Shown here in pieces: positions 11,701 to 23,700 of a stretch of 64,000 nucleotides of DNA. The stretch is taken from assembly GCF_032118995.1 (NCBI RefSeq), contig NC_092661.1:1862501-1926500 (forward strand). The letters run 5' to 3'. Made by a program: the position numbers and the translations under genes. This DNA comes from Asterias amurensis. Lineage: Eukaryota; Echinodermata; Asteroidea; Forcipulatida; Asteriidae. The number at the start of each line of letters is the position of its first letter. Within the stretch, counting starts at the first letter, position 1. The notes under the pieces are model-generated. The model made no database searches. It was not told the origin of the DNA and was given only the letters and a program-made list of their open reading frames with translations.

Positions 11701-14700
11701 TATTAACTGGTTGTAAATCCTAGCATGCCTCGACTTTTTAGCTTAAAATCTTGTGGAAACCAATTTGTGTTAACAAGAACAACAGGGCTACCCCCAACCC
11801 ATCACGTCATCACGAGTGCCCAAGTTTTGTCTGTGCATTTTCTACGCTAATTCAAGAGACTTGCAATCTATGTGACGGATTGAAAGCAAAGGCCTTCATG
11901 TAATACGCAAGAGCAGTTCTATAGCAATGTCTACTAACTAATAGACCACCGAGATTGCCCTGAAGCTAGAGGCAGTTCGAATCCTATGTTTTAGCAGCGG
12001 ATACCGTAACGATTTTGTTGACATTATCAACCTACAATGAACACTACATCCACTATGTCCGCGGACACTGTGGGTCTGTCTCCAGTCCTCATCGCACTCC
12101 GTACTTGTTTCATCGCCATCATTGCACTGCTGATTATATCTGGGAATATTCTTTCAATTGCCGTGACACGCCGTGTAACCAACTTAGCTGACAGCACCAA
12201 GGTTCTGATGACGTCACTGGCTGTATTCGATCTTCTGCTGGGATTTTTGGTACTGTTCTGCGTTGTAGCATCTGCTCTGGATAGTTGGCCGTTTGGCGAG
12301 GTGGGATGTGAACTGTGGACAGTAGGAGCGTACCATGGCCTCTTTATGTCCAAGCTGTCAGTTATCCTCATCAATATAGAACGTTACATCGCAGTCAGTC
12401 GGCCCTACAAGTTTCCCCTGTGGTGTACGAAACCTCGATTCATCGTACTTGAACTCACAGCAACCATCACCTCATTGGTCGTAATCATCACCTCAAAAGT
12501 TATACTCCAAGAATCTGCGATTTACTATTCAACATCGGCTTTCTGTTTCGACGCAAACACCAGCAGAGTTGGAGCAGTTCTTCGCCTTCTTGTTGGCGAC
12601 TTAATCCCAACTCTTATCATGACCTTCATATACTCTCGTCTGATCAAAATAAGTCGTCAACATGAACTCAGAAATAATCACAACGGGCAAAACCACCTTT
12701 GTGAAAACAAGGCCCTGAAGACGTTCCTTGTGATTACTATGACGTTAAGTGTTTGCTATACACCATTTCTTCTTTTGAGAGCAGTTGAATCGTTCACAGG
12801 TGTCGCTAGCCCCGAATACCTTCAGTTTATGACAGTATGGTTGGCTGTGTGCAACAGTTTGTTTAACGTCTACATCTACTGTTTATTTAACGAGTCGTTC
12901 CGTCAAACGGCTAAGAAAATCATCTCAAAAAAAATTTGTTTTTGCAAAACGTCAATTGAACCAGAAAGTGTTGAAACTTAAGTCAATAACTGAATTCAGT
13001 TTGTTGTTCGGCATAATTTTTGCAGTTCAAAAAACGTTCTACCGTATAGTAGTAGATTTTGCCCTCTGTACTGTTTCATGGTCGTCATTGCACTGCGATT
13101 ATCTACGTCAAGTACAAACACCCACAAGCAAAGAAACCTTGCTTACCTGTGAAATAATTTGAGCAAGATTTCCCTGCAAACTTCCGCCAATTTTTACTAC
13201 AGTAAGCATGGAATGAAATTGGGTCCTGCTTCTGCTAAGCATATGTTGTGCTGTACAACAACAGCAAATTAGACCCAAAGATGAAGTAAATCTCAGAAAA
13301 AAATGCTTCCAAATGAAATAAAACTGCGCAAAAAAAAACCCCCAAAAGCATCGTGCATTGAATCTGCTTTGATTGATTTAGTAATTGCACCTAATAGACT
13401 CTGTTTACTCAAGCAGTATGGACTTGCAATACTGCCTTATGACAAAGCTTTTAAAGGATTTGGGTACTTTTTCAAAATGTCCATAGATTTACATTAAACT
13501 TACAGGGTTTGAAGATAATGATAGTGGAAAGCTTCCCTTCAAATATTACTTACTGAGGTGTTTTAGTTTTGAGAAATGAGTAAAACAATGTCATAAAAAT
13601 ACCTTTGTAAATGTTTAATATAATTTTCGTCTCATGAGATGAAAATTATTTACATGACATTGTTTTACTCATTTCCCAAAAACTACAGCACCTCAGCACG
13701 TAATATTTACAGGGAAGCTTTCTACTATCATTATCTTCAAACTGTGTAAGTTAAGTGTTTTTCTGTGGACATTGTGTTTTTTTTCCTACAAAAGTTACAT
13801 AGACCCTTTCATTGAAAACAAAATCAGGCAGTGAATAACTGAATTGCTGTCATTTTTAATTGAAATAGAAGCCTCGGCAAATTGCTAGACATCAACCTTG
13901 ACAAGACGGCTGATCATAACGGAGAGCTAAAAGCTCACAGCATCATTATACAGAAGAGGGTTGGATGGGGAGATGTTAATATGGATTACTTGTTTGATTA
14001 ACAAAAACGTTCGGGCACTTAGGCTGGATCAACTCAAACAGCAAAAAAGCTATTAAGTTCATTTGAACAGAAAAACCCGGTCAATACGGCGGTTTCAAGG
14101 GTATCGGTTGCTTTGATGAGCACACGTCGGAATACCTCAGTACTGCGTTCACCCGAAGGATATCAAGAAAAGCAACACGATTATTATAGTATTTAATATC
14201 CATAGTTCAAAGGAGATTTTGAGGTGCCGTTGAGGAACTGCGATAATATGAGCAAATTAATCAACTGATTAGGATTTGCGATATTGTGAGCTGCGGTATC
14301 AATGCATCAAATTCATTTGTGGTCAACACCATCTTTGAGAGCTTACCTACTTGTTTCTTCTACTGACTGTCGAATAGTTTTCAGAATTCCAGAGACTACT
14401 TAGTTCTGAAATGAATTGTCCTGCTTATTGGCTACTACGCATACTTGGGCGGAGGTAGTAAATCGGCCATGACTATTCTACCGCTCAGTGGATCGAGGGG
14501 ACTTTTTGTTATTAACTTCACTCTCGCGCAGCGAGTTCTTAATAACTCTCACTGTTTTGACTAGAGCGTGCTCTTGTCAACATCAGGAGACTGAAGACAG
14601 TAAGCAGTAAGACAGTTACTGACGCAGGTCTCTCGTACATTTGTAGAGTTGCGTGTAGTGAATGCATACATCTGAACCATCTCTCACACCTGGTGGTGAC

Positions 14701-17700
14701 TTGACGTTGATTTCAGCATCGCATCGGACAGTTGCATTGGATCAAGGCCGACAATGAACTCTACAATCTCAAGGTCATCGGGTCTGTCTCCAGTCCTCAT
14801 CGCACTCCGTACTTCTTTCATCGCCATCATTGCACTGCTGATCATATCTGGGAATATTCTTTCAATTGCCGTGACACACCGTGTAACCAACTTAGCTGAC
14901 AGCACCAAGGTTCTGGTGACATCACTGGCTGTGTATGACCTGCTTATTGGACTTATGTCTGTGTTGGGTCTTGTTGCTTCTGCTCTAGACAGTTGGCCTT
15001 TTGGTGACTTTATCTGCAAAGTAACTGTTGCATCTGCGGTACTTTTTTTCATCATGTCAATGCTTTCCATTATCTTTTTGAACATTGAACGTTACATAGC
15101 TATCACTCGTCCCTATAAGTTTCCGGTCTGGTGCTCTAGAAGACATAGCATCATCCTAGTACTTGTGTCTTCGACTCTAGCACTGATTTTTACCGTCTGC
15201 TCTCACCTCATACTAACAGAGATGGGAATAACTTCACAATATTTCGCCGTCCCTGCACTGTGCTTTTACAACAACCTTTACCCTGCTATCATTACATTTT
15301 TCCTCATTTTAGCAGTCCTAATCCCAGTGCTAATCATGACGATTGTATACGTTCGTTTGATTAAAATCAGTCGAGATCACGAACGACGTATCCAGCAAAA
15401 CGGCCAAGCAGCGAACAACCCATCGGAGCACAAAGCTCTGAAAACGTTCCTCGCCGTCACTCTGACCCTGGCAGGATGTAGGACTCCGATCTTTATTCTG
15501 GAACTTGTGGAACCTTTGACGTCGGTACCTAGCCCCGAATGGCTTCAAGGGACACTGATGTGGCTTACCTTTTGTAATAGCATTTTAAATGTTTACATCT
15601 ACTGTTTCTTTAACAAGGCCTTTAGCCAAGTGGCTAAGAAAATCCTTTTCCGAGGAGTCACTTGCAACAAATCAGTTGCACCGATAAATATTTAACACTT
15701 TTAAATTTTTTCTCTTGCGCTAAGTGTGGGTTCTACTTTTAGATAAAGTTTATGCTTTTTTTCCAAGGATTCGAAAATCCATTTATGCCATTAGTTGTCC
15801 TACTTAAGGACGGTTTCCCATATCATCCCACGCAGTGAAAAAACAAATTTTGTCCTTCCAAGATAATTTGTAAATAGCTAATATGCCTCTAATGGCAAGA
15901 TAATATCTCCATCACATCCCTCAAGTTAAGTGGAAGTTCCTGTTTAAGCAGACAATATCTGCTAATTTAGTTGTAATGGATTAATGTAGAGGATGATGTT
16001 GAAGTACAGTTTTAATTTGTAGTGACACACCCTGATATTAACTTTTGGCTTCAGCCTAATGTAGAGCAAAATCGAATGCGCACATTTTGTCGACTACTGA
16101 CCAGCAACATTGCAAAGTGAAGTTTGCACTCGAACGACTCGTTTGGAAGTCTAGTCAACCATCGGTACCACGGTACTCAACACCATTGCCTTTTCCTTTT
16201 GCTATAGTCAGTATCACTGGTTCCCCTCTGCGCTTTAGACATGTTAGCGTGGAACAGGCCAGCGGTTCCAAATGGTCGAACAAAGTAGTCAACCAATGGT
16301 CGACCAGTCTGGGTTCGAGTCAAAATGGTTAACCTTAAACCACAGAGTGCACTCGAACTTGCTCCAAGTTGAATTTGAAAGAAGAGCAACCAGTCGGAGC
16401 AACAGTGAATCCCTTTTATAAGTATAGCAAAATGCTTCATCAAAAACTGCCTCAGTTTGTTCATCAGAAATGCATCCAAAAATAATCAACTGCATATAAG
16501 ACTTTGATATTATTATTATTTTTCCAGACCAATGCTTGGTAAATAACTTAGCCCCCATCGCGAGTGATGAAGCACCATATCAGAACTGCGTCATTCATTT
16601 TGACTTACTCACTGCATGATGGAAATATATATTGCGAAGATCTCCTAATTACAAGTGACAGCGCCTGTACAAACATCGTTAATACAAAAACGGAAGGCTG
16701 CAAAGATGACATTTAATAAGCCCTATTTCATTGATTACTCCTACTAAATATAAATGACAGTGCAGTTCCTTCATATCCTTCATTCAGATCTAAGCGAGCT
16801 TTTATGAAATTCACAGCTTTTCACCCTTTTGTGTGGCATCAACTTTAGCTCAGACATTGTAGCTTGGATAGATTTGTCAATCCTAAAATCAAACACACCA
16901 AACATTTATCGTTGATGTAATGCACACTCTATTGACAGACACTGGAAGTTTTGAGTGGGACTCATACAGTCGAGACCGGTGACGTACGTGTCTCTTTAAC
17001 TCTAGAATGAAGTGGAGAATTTGATATGCATTACAACATTGTGTGAGATGGATCAGAATCTGCTCAGCTTCTTGCGTTTAACCGAAGCAAGACACTGATA
17101 AAAAGGCTCCAACCCATCCATTGGTAACACTGTCTCATAAGCATCAAAGCCTATCTTGAAGCAGCTTCACTGGCTCCCCGTTGAACAGAGAATAAACTAC
17201 AAGATTAACCTACTTATTTTCACCAACCTACATCTGTGATCTTGTCTGGCCTTACAGCTTGTAAAAATCTACGTTCAGCGGCTTACAAACTCCTCCATGT
17301 GGAATATGCTTTGAATAATTCATAGGGATCCCAGTCTTTTCAGGGACAGTCATGTAGGTCATCATCATCATCAGTCGGCTGCACAGCAGGCGGACACAAG
17401 CTTTTTCCGTTCTCTCCTGTCTTGTGCTATTCCCCAAATCTTTACAGGGAGACTTGGATTTATAATGAAATCACCAAGTGAAACTGATGCGAACCAATAA
17501 CTCCATCATTTGTGATAAAGAGAAAATATTTGTGTTTGACGCCCTTTCGAGTTACTTGATATTACAAATTAACAATGAATACTACATCCACAGACAAGGC
17601 AGACTCTATGGGTCTGTCTCCAGTCCTCGTTGCACTCCGTACTTGTTTCATCGCCATCATTGCACTGCTGATTATATCTGGGAATATTCTTTCAATTGCC

Positions 17701-20700
17701 GTGACACGCCGAGTCACCAACTTAGCTGAAAGCACCAAGGTTCTGATGACATCACTGGCTGTGTATGACCTGATGGTTGGCTTCCTTGCTCTTTTCAGCG
17801 TTGCACCTTCGGCCCTAGACAGATGGCCTTTTGGTGATATTCCCTGCAAACTATTAGCTTCGAGTATAACTATGTTCTTCATAATGTCACTAACTCTAAT
17901 AGTGTGTCTCAACATAGAACGGTTCATTGCTATCACCCGTCCATACAAGTTTCCTTTGTGGTGTACAGCACGTCGTGTTGTAATACTTGTTTGTATGGTA
18001 TCCATATTTAGTTTAGGTTTCTGCGTCAGTCTGATTTTTCAAATATTACCAACAGATATTGATACTTGGGATAGTTACTTTAATATGAACACCTCAGTGT
18101 TTACTAACTTTCTTAGTATAATCCTTGCAGATATATTTCCAACAATATTGATGTCATATATTTACTATCGCTTGATTAAAATCAGTCGCCAACATGAACA
18201 GCGACTGAATCAAAATGGCAACAATGAGGCAAACAATAATCATGAAAACAAAGCTCTCAAGACATTCTTTGTTGTTACGTTGACATTCTCCGGATGTTAC
18301 ACGCCAGCTTTGATTTTAAGAGTTGTGAGGTCATTGAGTGTGCCCCTTCCACATTGGCTTGAATTCATTACAATATGGCTGTTAATCAGCAACAGTATGT
18401 TCAATGTCATCATCTACTGTCTTTTCAATACGTCATTTCGCCAAACAGCTAAGAAAATCCTCTTAGAGAGATTCCCCTGCTGCAACAGATCAGTTGCTCC
18501 AATTAATATTGCAGAATAATGTTGGGAATTTATGTTTAAATTGAAATTAAGAAACTAGGTTTATATGGTAATGTCTTTCAAATGTTTGTAAAGGCCAAAC
18601 GACCAAGTTGCTTTAGCTTTCAAGTTTACCTTGTGTTCTATTCAAAATGTTATTGTTATTATGCTCTCTAGAAATATTTATTTAATTCAGATGTCTTACA
18701 AGTAGACCATAGAGCTAGCCCAGTGACTTGAGGCAGTTTTTAAATCCTATATATTAGCAGCGGTTACCGCAACAATTTAAGAAACTACTGATTTTAGAGT
18801 GCTTAAGGCAATCGCACAATATCTGTAAACAGTATTGTCCAGGAGTCATGAGAAAATAACAGGAAAACCCACCCTTGTTTCTGCACGTTTCGCCGTGTCA
18901 TGACATGTGTTTAAAATAAATCCGTTATTCTCGATATCGACAATTGATTTAATGTTTTCTCAAAAAGTAAAGCATTTCATGGAATAATATTTCAAGAGAA
19001 GTCTTTCACCATTACCTTCTGTAAACCCTGTAAATTATTTGGGTTTTTTTTGTTCGGAAAGTGTCCAATGGCTTTAATATGCATCGGTGTAAGGGTAAAA
19101 ATTATTTTCTTTAACCCTGATGAAAAAATAACATGTATAAGAAGATTTTGTTGTTTGCTCAAATTAATATTGATCGAAGTAATAACTTGTTAAGACCCCT
19201 CAATAGGCTACCTGCCAATCACTGTTACCAGTCTTGAAGTTGACTTTGATGCACAGTATTAAAACTGGCTCTTGTTATTAGCGGAAGCACTGACAATGCT
19301 GAACTAATATTCATAGAGAACTGGTAAATACAAGCCTAATGAAAAGATGATTAACAACGTATTGCTTCAAATTTTCCCTGCATGTTGGTAGTAACTTAAC
19401 GGAGTATCTTTAGCGATGTTATAATCGTCTTTCAATTGATGCTGTAGCCTGTATTGCATTTGATGCTTTATGTTGTTGTTACCAATATTGGAATAAATAT
19501 CTTAAACCAACCACATGTAAGTGACAGTGCCTGCAAATCATTGGTCTATAGGTTGTCATAATAAGAGCCTTGATAATAACGATGCAGTTTATTTGTTAGG
19601 GCAGTCCACCAGTCTGTAGATTCGCAGCGTGGAACTCCAATCTATCCGACTTAGCTCAATTTCTACAGAAGAGAGTCTACAATCATCAATGTGCGTCTTC
19701 ATAAGACTATACAGGAACACAAGCGACATTCCTGCTCTATTAAATAAACTTTGACAAGTTTGTGGGAACTCTGCAAAACCAGAATGAACTGAAAGCTCTT
19801 GAATAAGCGGGTACAGATCTCACAGCGAAGGGCCTGGAACTGAAATCAAGGAAACAGTCGGAAAAGGTTCTAGAACTTAAACTGAAATCTGGAAGATACT
19901 GTGAATATGAACTCTACATCCACAGACGCTGTGGGTCTGTCCCCAGTCCTCACCGCACTCCGTACTTGTTTCATCGCCATCATTGCACTGCTGATTATAT
20001 CTGGGAATATTCTTTCAATTGCCGTGACACGCCGTGTAACCAACTTAGCGGATAGCACCAAGGTTCTGATGACGTCACTGGCTGTATCCGACCTCCTGGT
20101 TGGTTGCATAGCTCTGCTCACTGTTGTAGTATCTGCTCTGGATAGATGGCCTTTTGGTGATGTGTGCTGCTCTATTTCTGCAGTGTTTACCAGTACAAGT
20201 TACTTCATGTCAATACTTTCACTTACTTTTCTGAATATGGAACGCTACATAGCTGTCACCCGACCATATAAATTTCCAATATGGTGTACACGCAGTCGTA
20301 CGATACTGCTTGTTACTATGGCTTCGTTATTCTGTTTCGCCACTGGACCTTTGTTCATTGTTTCCTTTAAATCATCGGTAGAATATTTTAGGGGTTCACT
20401 TGTTTGTTATTACAGTGACAAACAGATCTATTTCAAAACTATCACCCTTTTGTTGGCATTTGTATTGCCACTACTCTTTATGTCGTTTATTTATTATCAT
20501 TTGATAAAAATCAGTCGACAACACGAGCGTCGACTGAATCAAAATCGTAACAATGAGGCAAACAATAATCATGACAACAAAGCTCTCAAGACATTCCTTG
20601 TTGTTACTTTGACATTTGCTTGTTGTTATACTCCACTTATATTTTCAAGGACCGTAGAATCTTTGTTAGCTATACAGAGCCCAAATTGGCTGCGGTTTCT

Positions 20701-23700
20701 AACACTGTGGCCAGGTACATGTAACAGTATGTGCAACGTGTGGATTTACTGTCTCTTTAATTCATCATTCCGTCAAATGGCAAAAACAATTCTCTCGGAG
20801 AGATTTCCCTGTTGCAACAGGTCAGTGGCACCGGTAGTGATCTAATTCAGAACTAATATCAGAACAAGTCTCCTGACGATGACTAGAGCAAGCTAGTCGA
20901 ATTGTTGAGACCAACCCAAGAACTGACTCTGCGGTAGTACAGTTAATTACGATCCTATAAGCTAAAGTAGTAGTCCCAGCCTATTTCTATACCATCCGCC
21001 CAGGTAATAGTTAATAAGCAGGACAGTTCTTTTCAGAACTGAGAAGTCTCTCGAACACCCGAACAATCTACTCCGCGGTAGTAGAATTAAGCAAGACATT
21101 TCTCTAAGAACAAACTCTACCTGGCAAGTAGATACACACATGGTGTTACCGCAAACCAAATATACATTAATATCTACTTCAAAACAAGAGTTTGATCCAG
21201 AACTAGCATCTACTTCAGGACAAAGAACCTAATCCCTTACTTAAAATCTTATTTATTTATGTATAAGTAGAACCTAATTCAGAACTTAGCCAAGCGGTCA
21301 AGCACACTGGACTCAATCTCTGGTGTTTGTGATCAGCAGAGTGTGGGTTCGTGTCCCGGTCTTTACATTTGAGTCCTTAAAGGAACACGTTGCCTTGGAT
21401 CGGACGAGTTGGTCAAAAAAAAAGCGTTTGTAACCGTTTTTTATATAATGCATATGGTTGGAAAGATGTTTTAAAAGTAGCATACAATGATCCACATAAG
21501 TTTGCCTCGAAATTGCGTGGTTTTCCTTCTACTGTGCGAACTGTCACCGTCGGCCATTTATGGGAGACAAAATTTTGACCCCCATAAATGGCCGACGTGT
21601 TAGTCGACGAGGTAAAAGGAAAACCACGCAATTTCGAGGCATGTTTGTGTGGATCATTGTATTCTACTTTTACAACATCTTTTTACCCATATGCATTTTA
21701 TAAAAAACGGTTACAAACGTTTTTCAAAGACCAACTCGACCGATCCAAGGCAACGTGTTCCTTTAAAGCAAGGCTTACATGCAATCACTAGGCAAGCATA
21801 TTGCTTCGTTCTACAATCAAATCCCTTATTTAGTCTTAATAATGAGTCACGCTAAGCATTAATTACTGTTACCAGCCAGGATGTTGACTCTGGTACACAG
21901 TATCAAAACTGGCTCTTATTGTTAGCGGGAGAGCCGAGGCTCTCTATTACTGACAATACTGAGCTAATATTCATAGCGGACAGGTAAAGACAAGCCTAAT
22001 GGAAAATTGATTAGTCCATCAGCAAATATCCTTCTAAGTGACAGTGCCTGTATAAACATCCCTTTTTTAAAGGGTTGTCGTTTGGTGAAGTTTAATGCCG
22101 ATTTTGTTTGGGCCATCCACCAGTCTGTAGATTTGTGGCTTGGAACTCCAATCTATCACACTGAGCTCAATTTCTACAGAAGACAATCTTGATTCATCAA
22201 CTTTTGTCTTGAGAATAAGACTATACAGGAACACAAGCGACATAAAATGCTCACCACAATTCAATGAGTACATGAAATCTATCATGAATCCCTTCTAAGT
22301 GACAGGCACTGTGGCATAAAACAGGCACTGTGGCATAAAACATCCTTTTTTTTTATCGGGTTGTTGTTGATGAAGTTTATTGCTGATTTTTGTGAGCAGT
22401 CCACCAGTCTGTAGATTCGCGGTGTGGAACTACAACCTATCACACTGAGCTCCATTTCTACAGGAGAGAATCCAGTATCATCAACTAGTGTCTTCAAACT
22501 TAAGACAGGAACAGCAAGCGACAGAAACTGCTGTTTCACTCTGACAACTTTGTGGACACTGCAGGAAAATCATGGATTGAAAGCCCTGGAATAAACATGT
22601 AAAAATCTCACAGCGAAGGGCCTGGAACTGAAGTCAAGGAAACAGTCGGAAAAGGTTCTAGAACTTAAACTGAAATCTTGAAGATTGGATTTGAAGAACA
22701 AACCTTGACGATGTCTACTGTGAATATGAACACTACATCCGCAGACTCTGTGGGTCTGTCCCCAGTCCTCATCGCACTCCGTACTTGTTTCATCGCCATC
22801 ATTGCACTGCTGATTATATCTGGGAATATTCTTTCAATTGCCGTGACACGCCGTGTAACCAACTTAGCTGACAGCACCAAGATTCTGATGACATCACTGG
22901 CTGTTTACGACCTCCTACTTGGTGTAATGACACTACTCACTGTTGTAGTGTCTGCTCTGGATAGATGGCCTTTCGGTTATGTCTGCTGCGCTTTTTATGC
23001 AGTACTTATTGGTGGAAGTTTCTTCATGTCAATACTTTCACTTACATATCTGAATATTGAACGGTACATAGCTGTCACCCGACCATACAAATATCCGGTA
23101 TGGTGTACCAGACGTCGCACGATACTGCTTGTAGCTGTGTCGCCAATAATTTGTCTCACCACGGAAACTCTGATTTTGATCAGCGACATTATTCGTGCAG
23201 AATACCTTAGTGGTGCAGTAATTTGTTATAACACTAACGAATTAAACTACTTTAATGCTTCAAGTGCTTTGTGGGCATATGTATTACCATTAATCTTTAT
23301 GTTATTTATTTATTATCAATTGATAAAAATCAGTCGTCAACATGAGTGCCGACTGAATCAAAACGTCAACAACGAGGCGAATAATAATCATAACAACAAA
23401 GCTCTCAAGACATTCCTTGTTGTTACTTTGACTTTTGCTTGTTGTTGGACTCCCCTTATACTTTCAAGGACAATAGAAATGTTAACAGGTGCGCTGGGCC
23501 CAAATTGGTTGCAGTTTCTAACATTGTGGTTAGCTACGTGTAACAGTATGTGCAACGTGTGGATTTACTGTCTCTTTAATTCATCCTTTCGTCAGATGGC
23601 AAAAACAATTCTCTCGGAGAGATTTCCCTGCTGCAACAGGTCAGTAGCACCTGTAGTGATCTAAATTTGGAACTAGAATGCATTAGAAGTAGAATCCAAC

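Larger units (their letters stand above)
20846..22710. other. Spacer and upstream region of GPCR 5
   Basis: Repeats of the GPCR 4 upstream module: CACCAGTCTGTAGATT occurs twice (about 22117 and 22402), and AAGTGACAGTGCCTG is at 22036. A family B element lies at 21381. Confidence 0.65.

Noticed and set aside
12027-12374. Conserved antisense frames of 100-150 codons over the receptor starts (also at 14684, 17562, 44164)
   Set aside because: They recur only because the TM1-TM2 block is conserved at DNA level; no independent protein features.
12037-23664. Calling the receptors amine (TAAR or adrenergic) receptors
   Set aside because: They share general class A motifs, but position 3.32 is Ala or Thr where I checked (GPCR 1, 2 and 4) and not Asp, so the amine-binding residue is absent. 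Left as orphans.
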